From assembly GCF_900116515.1 (NCBI RefSeq), contig NZ_FPBA01000006.1, forward strand, positions 62,001 to 126,000: 64,000 nucleotides of DNA. The letters are read 5' to 3'. The stretch comes from Geodermatophilus amargosae. Lineage in GTDB: Bacteria > Actinomycetota > Actinomycetes > Mycobacteriales > Geodermatophilaceae. Shown here one piece after another: positions 42,404-51,126 of the stretch. The first letter of the stretch is position 1. Each line of letters opens with the position of its first letter. The position numbers were made by a program, and so were the translations under genes. Below the pieces are notes generated by a model. That model did not search any database and was not told where the DNA came from. It saw nothing but the letters and a program-made list of their open reading frames with translations.

Positions 42404-43990
42404 ATGCGGCCGGCGGAAGCGCCACTGCTGGAGATGCACGGCATCGTCAAGACGTTCCCGGGTGTCCGAGCGCTCGGCGGCGTCGACCTCGACGTCCGCG
42501 CGGGGGAGGTGCACTGCCTCCTCGGCCAGAACGGCGCCGGCAAGTCGACCCTGATCAAGGTCCTCGCGGGCGCCCACCAGCCCGACGAGGGCGCCATCAC
42601 CTGGCGGGGCGAGCAGGTCCGGCTCTCCGACCCGCAGGCCGCGCTGTCGCTGGGCATCGCGACGATCTACCAGGAGCTCGACCTCGTCGCCGGGCTCACC
42701 GTCGCCGACAACGTCTTCCTGGGTCGGGAGCAGTCCCGCTTCGGGCTCACCTTCCCCGGCGAGATCAACCGGCGGGCCGCCGCGCTGCTGACCAGGCTCG
42801 GCCACCCCGAGATCCGGCCGGGTGCGGAGCTGGGCTCCCTGTCGGCGGCCTCGCAGCAGATGGTCAGCATCGCGCGGGCGCTGTCGCAGGACGCGCGGCT
42901 GATCATCATGGACGAGCCCTCCGCCGTCCTCGACAACGAGGAGGTCCAGCGCCTCTTCACCGTCATCCGCGACCTCACCGCCGAGGGCGTCGCGATCGTC
43001 TACATCTCCCACCGGCTCGAGGAGATCCGCGAGATCGGTGACCGCATCACCGTCCTCAAGGACGGCCGGACGGTCGCCACCGGGCTCCCCGCGCGCGAGA
43101 CGCCGACCCGCGAGGTCATCACGCTGATGACCGGCCGGGACATCGAGTACGTCTTCCCCGAGCGCCGCGAGCCGGTGTCCGGCGACCTGCAGCCGCTGCT
43201 CGAGGTCGAGGACCTCGGGCTGTACGGCACCTTCTCCGGGGTGTCGTTCACGGTCCGGCCCGGGGAGATCGTCGGGCTGGCCGGGCTCGTGGGCTCGGGC
43301 CGCTCGGAGATCCTCGAGACCGTCTACGGCGCGCGCCGGGCCACCTCGGGCCGGGTCCGCGTCGCCGGCCGGCGGCTGCGCCCGGGTGACGTCGGCGCCG
43401 CGGTCGCCGCCGGGATGGGCCTCGCGCCCGAGGAGCGCAAGAGCCAGGCGCTGCTGCTCGGTGAGTCCGTGGCCCGCAACATCACCATCTCCAGCCTGGC
43501 CCGCTTCTCCCGGGGCGGCCTGCTGTCCGGTGGCGCCGAGCGGGCCGCCGCGCGCGAGCAGGTCCGCTCCCTCGACGTGCGCCCCACCGACGAGACCCGC
43601 GAGGTGCGCACCCTCTCCGGCGGCAACCAGCAGAAGGTCGTCCTGGCCCGCTGGCTGCTGCGCGACTGCAAGGTGCTGCTGCTCGACGAGCCCACCCGCG
43701 GCGTCGACGTCGGCGCCCGCTCGGAGATCTACGCGCTGGTGCGCGACCTCGCCGACCGCGGGGTCGCCGTCGTCGTCGTCTCCAGCGAGATCCCCGAGGT
43801 GCTGGGGCTGGCCGACCGCGTCCTCGTGATCGCGGAGGGGCGGGTGTTGGCCCAGGAACCGGCCGAGGCGCTCGACGAGCACCGGGTGCTCGACCTGGTG
43901 ATGCAGGGGACGACCACGCACGGCCAAGGCCCGGTACTGCACGACACGACACACCTCGAGAAGGCGCAGCACGAAGGGACCGTGGCATGA
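42404..43990 (+). CDS. Sugar ABC transporter ATPase, RbsA-like (two ATPase domains)
   Basis: A 528-residue protein with two fused ABC domains. The N-terminal half has Walker A GQNGAGKST and Walker B LIIMDEPSA with signature LSAASQQ; the C-terminal half has signature LSGGNQQK and Walker B LLLDEPTRG, with a degenerate Walker A (GLVGSGRSE), as usual for carbohydrate importers of the RbsA/MglA type. It powers the permease encoded next. GAGGTGAGG precedes the ATG. Its stop overlaps the permease start as ATGA at 43987-43990. Confidence 0.96.
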   Translation: MRPAEAPLLEMHGIVKTFPGVRALGGVDLDVRAGEVHCLLGQNGAGKSTLIKVLAGAHQPDEGAITWRGEQVRLSDPQAALSLGIATIYQELDLVAGLTVADNVFLGREQSRFGLTFPGEINRRAAALLTRLGHPEIRPGAELGSLSAASQQMVSIARALSQDARLIIMDEPSAVLDNEEVQRLFTVIRDLTAEGVAIVYISHRLEEIREIGDRITVLKDGRTVATGLPARETPTREVITLMTGRDIEYVFPERREPVSGDLQPLLEVEDLGLYGTFSGVSFTVRPGEIVGLAGLVGSGRSEILETVYGARRATSGRVRVAGRRLRPGDVGAAVAAGMGLAPEERKSQALLLGESVARNITISSLARFSRGGLLSGGAERAAAREQVRSLDVRPTDETREVRTLSGGNQQKVVLARWLLRDCKVLLLDEPTRGVDVGARSEIYALVRDLADRGVAVVVVSSEIPEVLGLADRVLVIAEGRVLAQEPAEALDEHRVLDLVMQGTTTHGQGPVLHDTTHLEKAQHEGTVA

Positions 43991-45177
43991 GCAGCGACAC
44001 CAGCAGCGACACCAGTGGCGGCAGCACCACCCTGACGGCGGGAGCGGGGAAGTCCGACACCGGCCGCCAGGAGCGCTCCAGCGGCAGCTTCATGGCCGGG
44101 CCGGTGGGTCGCAACCTGGGCCTGGTCGTCGCGCTCGTGATCCTCTGCATCGTCGGCGTGATCACGGCCGGTGACCGCTTCGCCGACGTCGACAACGTCC
44201 TGACCATCCTCCGGCTGGCCTCGGTCATCGGCGTGGTCAGCATCGGCATGACCTTCGTGATCATCGGTGGCGGCATCGACCTGTCGGTGGGCGCGCTGGT
44301 GGCGCTGGCGTCGGTGTGGGCCACCACCCTGGCCACCCAGCAGCTGGCCGAGGACGTCCACTGGATCGTCATGGTGTTCACGGCGATCGTCGTGGGCGCG
44401 GTCGCCGGGCTGGTCAACGGCCTGGTCATCGCCTACGGCAAGCTCGCTGCGTTCATCGCCACGCTGGCGATGCTCGCCGCCGCCCGCGGCCTGGCCGAGA
44501 TAATCGCCAACCGCCGCACCCAGATCGTCCGGGACAGCGACTTCCTCGCCTTCTTCTCGGGGGACGTCCTGGGGGTCCCGACGCTGGTGCTGATCTTCGC
44601 GCTGGTCGCCGCCGCCGGGTGGGTGCTGCTCAACCGCACCACCTTCGGCCGGCGCACCTTCGCCGTCGGCGGCAACGCCGAGGCCGCCCGGCTGGCCGGC
44701 ATCCGGGTGCAGCGGCACACGGTCAAGCTCTACGTGCTCTCCGGTATCACCTGCGGCATCGCGGCCGTCATGATCATGGCGCGGACGACGACCGGCAGTT
44801 CGACGCACGGCGGCCTCTACGAGCTCGACGCGATCGCCGCGGTGGTCATCGGCGGCACGCTGCTCATCGGCGGCCGCGGGACGATCGTCGGCACCGTCCT
44901 CGGCGTCCTGATCTTCACGACGCTGGGCAACGTCTTCACGCTCAACAACCTGTCGAGCTCGGCCCAGGCGGTCGCCCGAGGCGTGATCATCATCCTCGCC
45001 GTCATGCTGCAGCAGCGCCTGGCCACCGGCGGCTTCAGCTTCCGCCGGCCCTCCTCCGGGGGCTCGGCCGGCGGCCCGGTGCTGACCGGTTCGCCCTCCG
45101 GCTCGGTGTCCGGAGGGACCACCGCGGAGGGCGGCCCGGGCGGCGCCCGGCCGACCGCGACCGGCAAGACGCTCTAG
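43987..45177 (+). CDS. Sugar ABC transporter permease, RbsC-like
   Basis: A 396-residue membrane protein with about 10 helices. The conserved family stretches are GMTFVIIGGGIDLSVGALVALAS, AFIATLAMLAAARGLAEII and AVGGNAEAARLAGIRV. Its N-terminal 40 residues and C-terminal 50 are Ser/Gly/Thr-rich and cytoplasmic; the tail is longer than in RbsC. It forms a channel dimer with the RbsA-like ATPase, with which it overlaps by 4 bases. Confidence 0.95.
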   Translation: MSSDTSSDTSGGSTTLTAGAGKSDTGRQERSSGSFMAGPVGRNLGLVVALVILCIVGVITAGDRFADVDNVLTILRLASVIGVVSIGMTFVIIGGGIDLSVGALVALASVWATTLATQQLAEDVHWIVMVFTAIVVGAVAGLVNGLVIAYGKLAAFIATLAMLAAARGLAEIIANRRTQIVRDSDFLAFFSGDVLGVPTLVLIFALVAAAGWVLLNRTTFGRRTFAVGGNAEAARLAGIRVQRHTVKLYVLSGITCGIAAVMIMARTTTGSSTHGGLYELDAIAAVVIGGTLLIGGRGTIVGTVLGVLIFTTLGNVFTLNNLSSSAQAVARGVIIILAVMLQQRLATGGFSFRRPSSGGSAGGPVLTGSPSGSVSGGTTAEGGPGGARPTATGKTL

Positions 45178-45295
45178 TCCCACCTGGACAGCCCGGCGCG
45201 CGATGCCGCGCGCCGGCGGCACCACCCACCGGACCTCCCGTCCGGTGGTGTCCCACCCCGGCTCCCGCACAGGGGGCGAGACCCGAGGAGAGCAC

Positions 45296-46351
45296 ATGTC
45301 TGCAACGAGGCAGCGCCCGTTCCGCCGTCTGCCGTACGCCACGGTCGCCCTGCTCAGCGCAGGCGTGCTCGCGGCCGGCTGCACCAGCAACACCCCGGAG
45401 GACACCGGCGGCGGGGGCGGCGGCAACGAGGCGGCGAGCGCCAACGACGAGCCCGGCGAGACCGTCACCATCGGCTTCTCCGCGCCCGCCGCGGACCACG
45501 GCTGGATGGCCGGCATCACCGAGGCCGCCCGCGCGGAGGCCGAGAAGTACGAGGACGTCGAGCTCGTGGTCGCGGAGGGCACGAACGACGTCAGCACCCA
45601 GATCAGCCAGGTGGAGACGTTCATCAACGACGGCGTCGACGCCATCGTGCTGCTGCCCTTCGACGGTGCCGCGATGACCCCGGTCGCGCTGCAGGCGATG
45701 GAGGCCGGGATCCCGGTCATCAACGTCGATCGCCAGTTCGACAGCCCGTTCGCCGCCCGCGCCACCATCCTGGGCGACAACTACGGCATGGGCGTCTCCG
45801 CCGGCACCTACGTCTGCGAGCAGCTCGGGGACAACCCGGACGCCGTCGTCGCCGAGATCGCCGGCATCGACTCGCTGCCGCTGACCCAGGAGCGCAGCCA
45901 GGGCTTCGCCGACGCGCTGGCCGACTGCGGGCTCAACGTCGACAACCGCGTCGCCGCCGACTTCACCGTCGAGGGCGGCGAGGAGGCGGCCTCCAACCTG
46001 CTGCAGGCCGCGCCGCAGATCGACGCCATCTGGAACCACGACGACGACCAGGGCGTCGGCGTCCTGGCCGCCATCCAGAGCGCCGGCCGCGACGAGTTCT
46101 TCATGGTCGGCGGTGCCGGCTCGGCCAACGCCATGCGGGCGATCCAGGAGGGCAACTCGGTCCTGCAGGCGACGGTCATCTACCCGTCGACCCAGGGCGC
46201 CGACGGCATCGCGCTGGCCCGCCTGGTCGCGCAGGACAAGAACCTGTCCGACGTCGCCTCGCAGGAGGTCCCGCGGCAGATCGTGCTGAACGCGCCGGTC
46301 GTGACCGCGGACAACGTCGACCAGTACATCGACAGCGCCTTCGAGTCCTGA
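45296..46351 (+). CDS. Sugar-binding lipoprotein of the ABC transporter
   Basis: A 351-residue type I periplasmic-binding protein. A signal peptide ends in a lipobox, LAAGC, with the lipidated Cys29, then a Gly-rich linker. The RbsB-like fold follows (TIGFSAPAADHGWMAGITEAARAEAE, VLLPFDGAAMTPVALQAM, PVINVDRQF, IWNHDDDQGVGVLAAI). The hinge and binding-site pattern DRQF...NHDDD suits a cyclic sugar or polyol. The ATG at 45296 has GAGGAGAG upstream. A 14-bp terminator hairpin follows, which may reduce transcription of the downstream enzyme genes. Confidence 0.95.
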   Translation: MSATRQRPFRRLPYATVALLSAGVLAAGCTSNTPEDTGGGGGGNEAASANDEPGETVTIGFSAPAADHGWMAGITEAARAEAEKYEDVELVVAEGTNDVSTQISQVETFINDGVDAIVLLPFDGAAMTPVALQAMEAGIPVINVDRQFDSPFAARATILGDNYGMGVSAGTYVCEQLGDNPDAVVAEIAGIDSLPLTQERSQGFADALADCGLNVDNRVAADFTVEGGEEAASNLLQAAPQIDAIWNHDDDQGVGVLAAIQSAGRDEFFMVGGAGSANAMRAIQEGNSVLQATVIYPSTQGADGIALARLVAQDKNLSDVASQEVPRQIVLNAPVVTADNVDQYIDSAFES

Positions 46352-46359
46352 TCCACCCG

Positions 46360-46391
46360 GGCGGGGCCGCCGGTCCGCCGGCGGCCCCGCC
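46360..46391 (+). terminator. Hairpin after the sugar-binding lipoprotein gene
   Basis: A 14-bp stem (46360-46373 with 46378-46391) and TCCG loop lie 8 bases after the stop. It may be a partial terminator or mRNA-stabilizing hairpin, leaving more transcript for the binding protein than for the enzymes downstream. Confidence 0.75.
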
Positions 46392-46413
46392 TCCCTCCCC
46401 GAGGAGATCTGAG

Positions 46414-47595
46414 ATGACCTCGCCCGACCGGCCGACCCTCGGGGTGGGCCTGATCGGCTACGCCTTCATGGGCGCGGCGCACTCGCAGGCCTGGCGTACC
46501 GCCCCCCACTTCTTCGACCTCCCGCTGCGCCCCGACCTGCGGGTGCTGGCCGGCCGCGACGCCACCCGCGTGGCCGAGGCCGCCGGGAAGCTCGGCTGGG
46601 CCGAGACCGAGACCGACTGGCGCCGCGTCGTCGAGCGCGACGACGTGGCCCTCGTCGACGTCTGCACGCCCGGCGACACCCACGCCGAGATCGCCATCGC
46701 CGCGCTCGAGGCCGGCAAGCACGTGCTGTGCGAGAAGCCGCTCGCCAACTCCGTCGCCGAGGCCGAGGCGATGACCGAGGCCGCCGCCCGGGCCGCCGCC
46801 CGCGGTGTGCGGTCGATGGTGGGCTTCACCTACCGCCGGGTGCCGGCGATCGGCCTGGCCCGCACGCTCGTCGCCGAGGGCCGGCTGGGCCGGATCCGGC
46901 ACGTGCGCGCGGCCTACCTGCAGGACTGGATCGCCGACCCGTCGGCACCGATGTCGTGGCGGCTGGAGAAGGACAAGGCCGGCTCCGGCGCGCTCGGCGA
47001 CATCGGGGCGCACGTCGTCGACCTGACGCAGTACATCACCGGCGAGACCGTCACCGGCGTGAGCGCGCTGCTGGAGACCTTCGTCAAGGAGCGCCCGCTG
47101 CCGGCGGCTGCCGGGTCGCTGTCCGGCGTCGCCGGGGAGGGCATGGGGCAGGTGACCGTCGACGACGCCGCGGTGTTCCTGGGCCGCTTCTCCGGCGGGG
47201 CGGTGGCCACCTTCGAGGCCACCCGCTTCGCGCTGGGCCGCAAGAACGGCATCCGGATCGAGATCAACGGGTCCGAGGGCAGCCTGGCCTTCGACTTCGA
47301 GGACATGAACGTCCTGGAGTTCTTCGACGGCACCGATCCCGCCGAGCGCGCCGGCTTCCGGCGGATCATCGTGACCGAGCCCGAGCACCCCTACGTCGCC
47401 GCGTGGTGGCCGGCCGGTCACGGCCTGGGCTACGAGCACGGGTTCACCCACCAGGCCGTCGACCTGGTCACCGCGATCGCCAAGGACGAGGACCCGACGC
47501 CGTCGTTCGCCGACGGACTGCAGGTCCAGCGCGTCCTGGACGCCGTCGAGCGCAGCGCCGCCGCGGACTCGACGTGGACGCCCGTCTCCGCCTGA
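46414..47595 (+). CDS. Gfo/Idh/MocA-family sugar dehydrogenase
   Basis: A 393-residue NAD(P)-dependent oxidoreductase. The N-terminal Rossmann fold begins GVGLIGYAFMGAAHSQAW, followed by the conserved CEKPLANSVAEAEAM and, in the C-terminal domain, GALGDIGAHVVDLTQY with the catalytic histidine. Relatives oxidize a ring carbon of inositols, glucosides or anhydrosugars. AGGAGATCTG precedes the ATG. It is co-oriented with the transporter and the isomerase gene, so it probably acts on the imported sugar. The stop lies in a 17-base tandem duplication (47588-47629). Confidence 0.93.
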   Translation: MTSPDRPTLGVGLIGYAFMGAAHSQAWRTAPHFFDLPLRPDLRVLAGRDATRVAEAAGKLGWAETETDWRRVVERDDVALVDVCTPGDTHAEIAIAALEAGKHVLCEKPLANSVAEAEAMTEAAARAAARGVRSMVGFTYRRVPAIGLARTLVAEGRLGRIRHVRAAYLQDWIADPSAPMSWRLEKDKAGSGALGDIGAHVVDLTQYITGETVTGVSALLETFVKERPLPAAAGSLSGVAGEGMGQVTVDDAAVFLGRFSGGAVATFEATRFALGRKNGIRIEINGSEGSLAFDFEDMNVLEFFDGTDPAERAGFRRIIVTEPEHPYVAAWWPAGHGLGYEHGFTHQAVDLVTAIAKDEDPTPSFADGLQVQRVLDAVERSAAADSTWTPVSA

Positions 47596-47629
47596 ACCCC
47601 GTCCCCGCCTGAACCCCGTCCCCGCCTGA
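47588..47629. repeat. Tandem 17-bp duplication spanning the Gfo/Idh stop codon
   Basis: CCGCCTGAACCCCGTCC occurs at 47588-47604 and 47605-47621, with a partial third copy at 47622-47629. The first copy contains the real stop; the others give back-up TGA codons. Confidence 0.9.
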
Positions 47630-47649
47630 CGACCCGCAGGAGGAACCGC

Positions 47650-48657
47650 ATGCCCCGCCCCGTCACCCTGTTCACCGGCCAGTGGGCCGACCTGCCCTTC
47701 GAGGAGATGTGCCGGCTGGCCTCCGAGTGGGGGTACGACGGCCTGGAGATCGCCTGCTGGGGCGACCACCTCGACGTCGTGCGCGCAGCCGAGGACGACG
47801 CCTACGTCGCCGACCGCAAGGCACTGCTCGAGAAGTACGGACTGTCGGTCTACGCCATCTCCAACCACCTCAACGGCCAGGCCGTCTGCGACGACCCGAT
47901 CGACGAGCGGCACCGCGGCATGGTCAACCCCCGCGTGTGGGGCGACGGCGACCCCGAGGGCGTGCGGCAGCGCGCGGCCGAGGAGATGAAGGCGACCGCG
48001 CGCGCCGCGGCCAGGCTCGGCGTGAAGACCGTCGTCGGGTTCACCGGGTCGAAGATCTGGAAGACCGTGGCGATGTTCCCGCCGGTGCCCGAGTCGATGA
48101 TCGAGGACGGCTACCGCGACTTCGCCGACCGGTGGAACCCGATCCTCGACGTCTTCGACGAGGTCGGCGTCCGGTTCGCCCACGAGGTGCACCCGTCGGA
48201 GATCGCCTACGACTACTGGACGACGGTCCGCACCATGGAGGCGATCGGGCACCGCGAGGCGTTCGGGCTGAACTGGGACCCGTCGCACTTCGTGTGGCAG
48301 GACCTCGACCCCGTGTCGTTCATCTGGGACTTCAAGGACCGGATCTACCACGTGGACTGCAAGGACGCGAAGAAGCAGGTGGGCAACGGCCGCAACGGCC
48401 GGATGGGCTCGCACCTCCCGTGGGCCGACCCGCGGCGCGGCTGGGACTTCGTCTCGACCGGCCACGGGGACGTCCCGTGGGAGGCCTGCTTCCGGATGCT
48501 CAACACCATCGGCTACGACGGGCCGATCTCGGTGGAGTGGGAGGACGCCGGCATGGACCGCCTGGTCGGGGCCCCCGAGGCTCTCGCCTTCGTCCGCCGG
48601 CTGGCGTTCGACCCGCCGGCGGCCGCCTTCGACGCCGCCTTCTCCAGCGGCAACTGA
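47650..48657 (+). CDS. Sugar phosphate isomerase/epimerase family TIM-barrel protein
   Basis: A 335-residue xylose-isomerase-like TIM barrel. Likely metal ligands are Glu in [13 protein letters not shown], Asp and His in [10 protein letters not shown], His in [10 protein letters not shown] and Glu in [11 protein letters not shown]. It pairs with the Gfo/Idh dehydrogenase 55 bases upstream; such pairs oxidize a sugar and then epimerize, isomerize or cleave the keto-sugar. GGAGGAACC precedes the ATG. A 16-bp terminator hairpin follows, closing the sugar locus. Confidence 0.93.
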   Translation: MPRPVTLFTGQWADLPFEEMCRLASEWGYDGLEIACWGDHLDVVRAAEDDAYVADRKALLEKYGLSVYAISNHLNGQAVCDDPIDERHRGMVNPRVWGDGDPEGVRQRAAEEMKATARAAARLGVKTVVGFTGSKIWKTVAMFPPVPESMIEDGYRDFADRWNPILDVFDEVGVRFAHEVHPSEIAYDYWTTVRTMEAIGHREAFGLNWDPSHFVWQDLDPVSFIWDFKDRIYHVDCKDAKKQVGNGRNGRMGSHLPWADPRRGWDFVSTGHGDVPWEACFRMLNTIGYDGPISVEWEDAGMDRLVGAPEALAFVRRLAFDPPAAAFDAAFSSGN

Positions 48658-48684
48658 GCCCCGGCCTCGTCGGGACGGGGACTG

Positions 48685-48720
48685 CGGAGGGCCGGGCGCG
48701 GACGCGCGCCCGGCCCTCCG
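48685..48720. terminator. Terminator closing the sugar locus
   Basis: A perfect 16-bp stem (48685-48700 with 48705-48720) with a 4-base loop lies between the isomerase stop and the stop of the convergent membrane protein gene at 48727. Confidence 0.82.
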
Positions 48721-48726
48721 TGCGCG

Positions 48727-49146
48727 TCAGCGGCCGGTCCGCCGCGTGGTGAGGACGACGAGTGCGACGAGGACGACGGCGGCGGCGGCCTCCACCCAGA
48801 ACGACTCCCACCACAGGGTCGCCGCGGTGGTCTCGACGAAGCCGAACAGCCCCACCGTCGTCGACACGACCAACGCGGCCAGCGACCCGGCGGCGAACAG
48901 GGCACCCAGCGTCGCCGCCCACGGCACCAGGCGCGGTGGCGCGCCCAGGAGGAGCAGTGCGCCACCGACCCCGAGCACGGCCTGCACCAGGAAGGCCGGG
49001 CCGATCACGTCGATGCCGCTGTAGCCCTGCTGCCACAGGTAGCCGTGGATGACGGCGATGGCCGCCAGCAGCGCCGCGCCGGCCAGTCGCAGCAACGCGA
49101 TCGCGACACCGGTCCGCGGGGTGCGCGTCGCGGTGCGCCCGCTCAT
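48727..49146 (-). CDS. Four-helix membrane protein of unknown function
   Basis: A 139-residue protein with four predicted membrane helices (about 14-32, 45-65, 72-92 and 110-130) and a basic C-terminus. I do not recognize a named family; small proteins of this type are common in actinobacteria. The start overlaps the stop of the cupredoxin lipoprotein gene as ATGA at 49143-49146, so it is translationally coupled and may act with it at the membrane. Confidence 0.75.
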   Translation of the reverse strand: MSGRTATRTPRTGVAIALLRLAGAALLAAIAVIHGYLWQQGYSGIDVIGPAFLVQAVLGVGGALLLLGAPPRLVPWAATLGALFAAGSLAALVVSTTVGLFGFVETTAATLWWESFWVEAAAAVVLVALVVLTTRRTGR

Positions 49147-49691
49147 GCGCCGACCACCACGGTCGTCGCCATGCCCATCGCCCGGTGGTTGGCGATGGAG
49201 CAGTAGAAGACGTACTCGCCCTCCTCGAGGGTGACCGTGAGCGTGGCCGACGCGCCCGGCGCGATGGTCTCGGTCGCGGCGACGTCGGCGCCGTCCCGCT
49301 CGACCACCAGGTCGTGGGTGGCGTTCCCCTCGTTGACCACCTCGAGGGTGTAGCTGCCTGGGGAGAAGGAGTCCTCGGAGAGCTCGATGTACATCTCGCC
49401 CTCGGTCGCGGTGACCGTCCGGGCCTCGGCCGGTGGGGGAGCCCCGGCAGAGGCGGTGCTCTCCGGTGCGGCGCTGCTCGGTGCGGCGCTGCTCTGTGCC
49501 GGGCTGCTCGGTGCGGCGCTCCCGGACGTGCTGCTCCCGGGCGACGTGCTCTCCGAGTGCTCCCCCTCGGCATGGGCGCTGGCCGAGGCGGCCGGGGCGG
49601 TGGCGCCCCCGCCGTCGTCCGAGCACGCACCCAGCAGGGCGATGGACAGGATGAGGACGAGTGCCGCAGGGCGGCGGGTGGGGTGGTGCAC
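49143..49691 (-). CDS. Cupredoxin-domain lipoprotein
   Basis: A 182-residue lipoprotein. The signal peptide ends at LLGAC (lipidated Cys23). Residues 25-95 are a Ser/Ala/Pro linker and residues 95-182 a cupredoxin fold. Copper ligands fit the type 1 pattern: His in NATHDLVVE, then Cys-x4-His-x4-Met in CSIANHRAMGM. It probably carries electrons or copper outside the membrane. The GTG at 49691 has GGAGGAGG upstream. It is coupled by a 4-base overlap to a four-helix membrane protein. Confidence 0.9.
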   Translation of the reverse strand: MHHPTRRPAALVLILSIALLGACSDDGGGATAPAASASAHAEGEHSESTSPGSSTSGSAAPSSPAQSSAAPSSAAPESTASAGAPPPAEARTVTATEGEMYIELSEDSFSPGSYTLEVVNEGNATHDLVVERDGADVAATETIAPGASATLTVTLEEGEYVFYCSIANHRAMGMATTVVVGA

Positions 49692-49797
49692 GCGAGCCTC
49701 CTCCGAGCCGACGGTGGTCCCGCCCCGGCAGCGGCGCACCGTTGGCCCGCGATACTGACGGTCCGCAGCGGTTCTCCGGAACCCCTTCCGTCTCGGA

Positions 49798-50730
49798 TCA
49801 GGACACGGACGGAACGGCACCCACGCGCCGGCACCAGGTCACCACGGTGGCCAGCACCTCGGCGTCCACCGGCCGGCGCAGCTCGCCGCGGTAGGCGCGC
49901 AGCGACGCCGGCCCCGGCTGGCGGCGCAGCGTGTGCGTGAGGTCGGGGACGCACAGTGTCTCGACCGGGCCGGGGACCGTCGCGGCGATCACGGCCAGGT
50001 CCCCCGGGTCGACCTGCAGGTCCTTCTCGCCGGTGACCGCCAGCACGGGCACCGCCAGGCGAGCGAGGTCCTCACGCGGGTCGTGGGCCAGGAACTCCCG
50101 GTGCCAGCGCGCGTTGAGCCGCGCCCCGCCGACGCGGGCGACGTCGGTGGTGGTCGCGCGGACCCGCTCGTGGTTGGCGGCCACCTTCGACTCCAGGTCG
50201 GTGCGCAGCAGCCGCAGCAGGCCGCGCACCGGGGCGGGCAGCGTCGGGCCGATCCGCCGGGCCTGCCAGCGCAGCAGCTCGTCGCCCGGTGTCGCCGACC
50301 CGGCCAGCAGCACCACCCCGGCCGCGGGGACGCCGCGCGCAGCGGCCATCGCGGCGAGCAGCGCGCCCTCGCTGTGGCCGGCCAGCACGATCCGGCCGGC
50401 GTCCACCTCCGGCCGGGCGGCGAGGGCGTCCCGCGCGCGGACCAGGTCGTCGGCGTTGTCGTCCAGGCCGGCCCGCCGCCAGTCACCGGGGGTGCCGCCG
50501 ACGCCGCGCTTGTCGTAGCGCAGGGAGGCGAGCCCTCCCTGGGCCAGGGCGTGCGCCAGCTCCCGCGTGACGCCGAAGCGCATCCTCCGGTGGTCGGAGT
50601 CGCGGTCCAGCGGCCCGGAGCCCGGCGCCAGCAGCACCGCGGGAACGGGGCCGGGTGCGTCCGGGAGGGTCAGCGTGCCGGCCAGCGGGGGATCGCCGGG
50701 CACGGTCACCGGCACCTCGCGCGCGCTCAC
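49798..50730 (-). CDS. Alpha/beta hydrolase
   Basis: A 310-residue hydrolase: oxyanion region LLAPGSGPLDRDSDHRR, SLRYDKRGVGGTPGD, nucleophile Ser in VLAGHSEGALLAA, Asp in TGEKDLQVDP and His in PDLTHTLRRQ. It resembles bacterial dienelactone-hydrolase-like or serine aminopeptidase-like esterases. The GTG at 50730 overlaps the stop of the upstream PH-like gene as GTGA, so the pair is co-translated under the divergent HTH regulator. Confidence 0.88.
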   Translation of the reverse strand: MSAREVPVTVPGDPPLAGTLTLPDAPGPVPAVLLAPGSGPLDRDSDHRRMRFGVTRELAHALAQGGLASLRYDKRGVGGTPGDWRRAGLDDNADDLVRARDALAARPEVDAGRIVLAGHSEGALLAAMAAARGVPAAGVVLLAGSATPGDELLRWQARRIGPTLPAPVRGLLRLLRTDLESKVAANHERVRATTTDVARVGGARLNARWHREFLAHDPREDLARLAVPVLAVTGEKDLQVDPGDLAVIAATVPGPVETLCVPDLTHTLRRQPGPASLRAYRGELRRPVDAEVLATVVTWCRRVGAVPSVS

Positions 50731-51071
50731 CGCCTGGCTCCCGAGACCGCCGCCACGACGGCCGGTGCGTCGTCCACGGTGACGAGGACGGTGTCGTAGC
50801 GCTGCCCGGTGAGCTCGAGGCGGACGGCCGGGCCGCGACGCACGCTGAGGAGGGTCTTCGTCCCCCGCCGGCGCCACGTGCCGATCCGGCGGGCGGGCAG
50901 GCCGAGTCCCGGCGCCCGGAGCCCGCGGACCGCGGCCAGGCCCTCGGGGACCACCTCGGCCGAGCGCACCGCGGCCAGCGGGACCTCGAGGTCGCGCAGC
51001 AGGCCGAGCACCTTCTCGGCCCGGGTGAGGGAGATGCGGAGGGTGCGGGGTGTCGTCTCGATCGTCGCCAT
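50727..51071 (-). CDS. Small PH-like domain protein
   Basis: A 114-residue protein that looks like one bacterial PH-type fold (RISLTRAEKVLGLLRDLEVPLAAVRSAEVV ... GTWRRRGTKTLLSVRRGPAVRLEL ... YDTVLVTVDDAPAVVAAV). It is cytoplasmic and without catalytic residues. Its start is 55 bases from a divergent HTH regulator gene, and it is coupled to the hydrolase gene by a GTGA overlap. The function is unknown; this family often sits beside ArsR/PadR-like regulators. Confidence 0.75.
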   Translation of the reverse strand: MATIETTPRTLRISLTRAEKVLGLLRDLEVPLAAVRSAEVVPEGLAAVRGLRAPGLGLPARRIGTWRRRGTKTLLSVRRGPAVRLELTGQRYDTVLVTVDDAPAVVAAVSGARR

Positions 51072-51082
51072 GGCATTATCGT

Positions 51083-51114
51083 TCTCATCAGTGAGACCGT
51101 TGTCAATACTGAGA
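51083..51114. promoter_or_regulatory. Operator candidate between PH-like and HTH genes
   Basis: TCTCA-TCAG-TGAGA (51083-51096) is an inverted repeat; a similar ACTGAGA half-site follows at 51108-51114. The 55-base gap is AT-richer than its surroundings, as expected for overlapping divergent promoters. Confidence 0.5.
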
Positions 51115-51126
51115 GAGGTTGATGGC

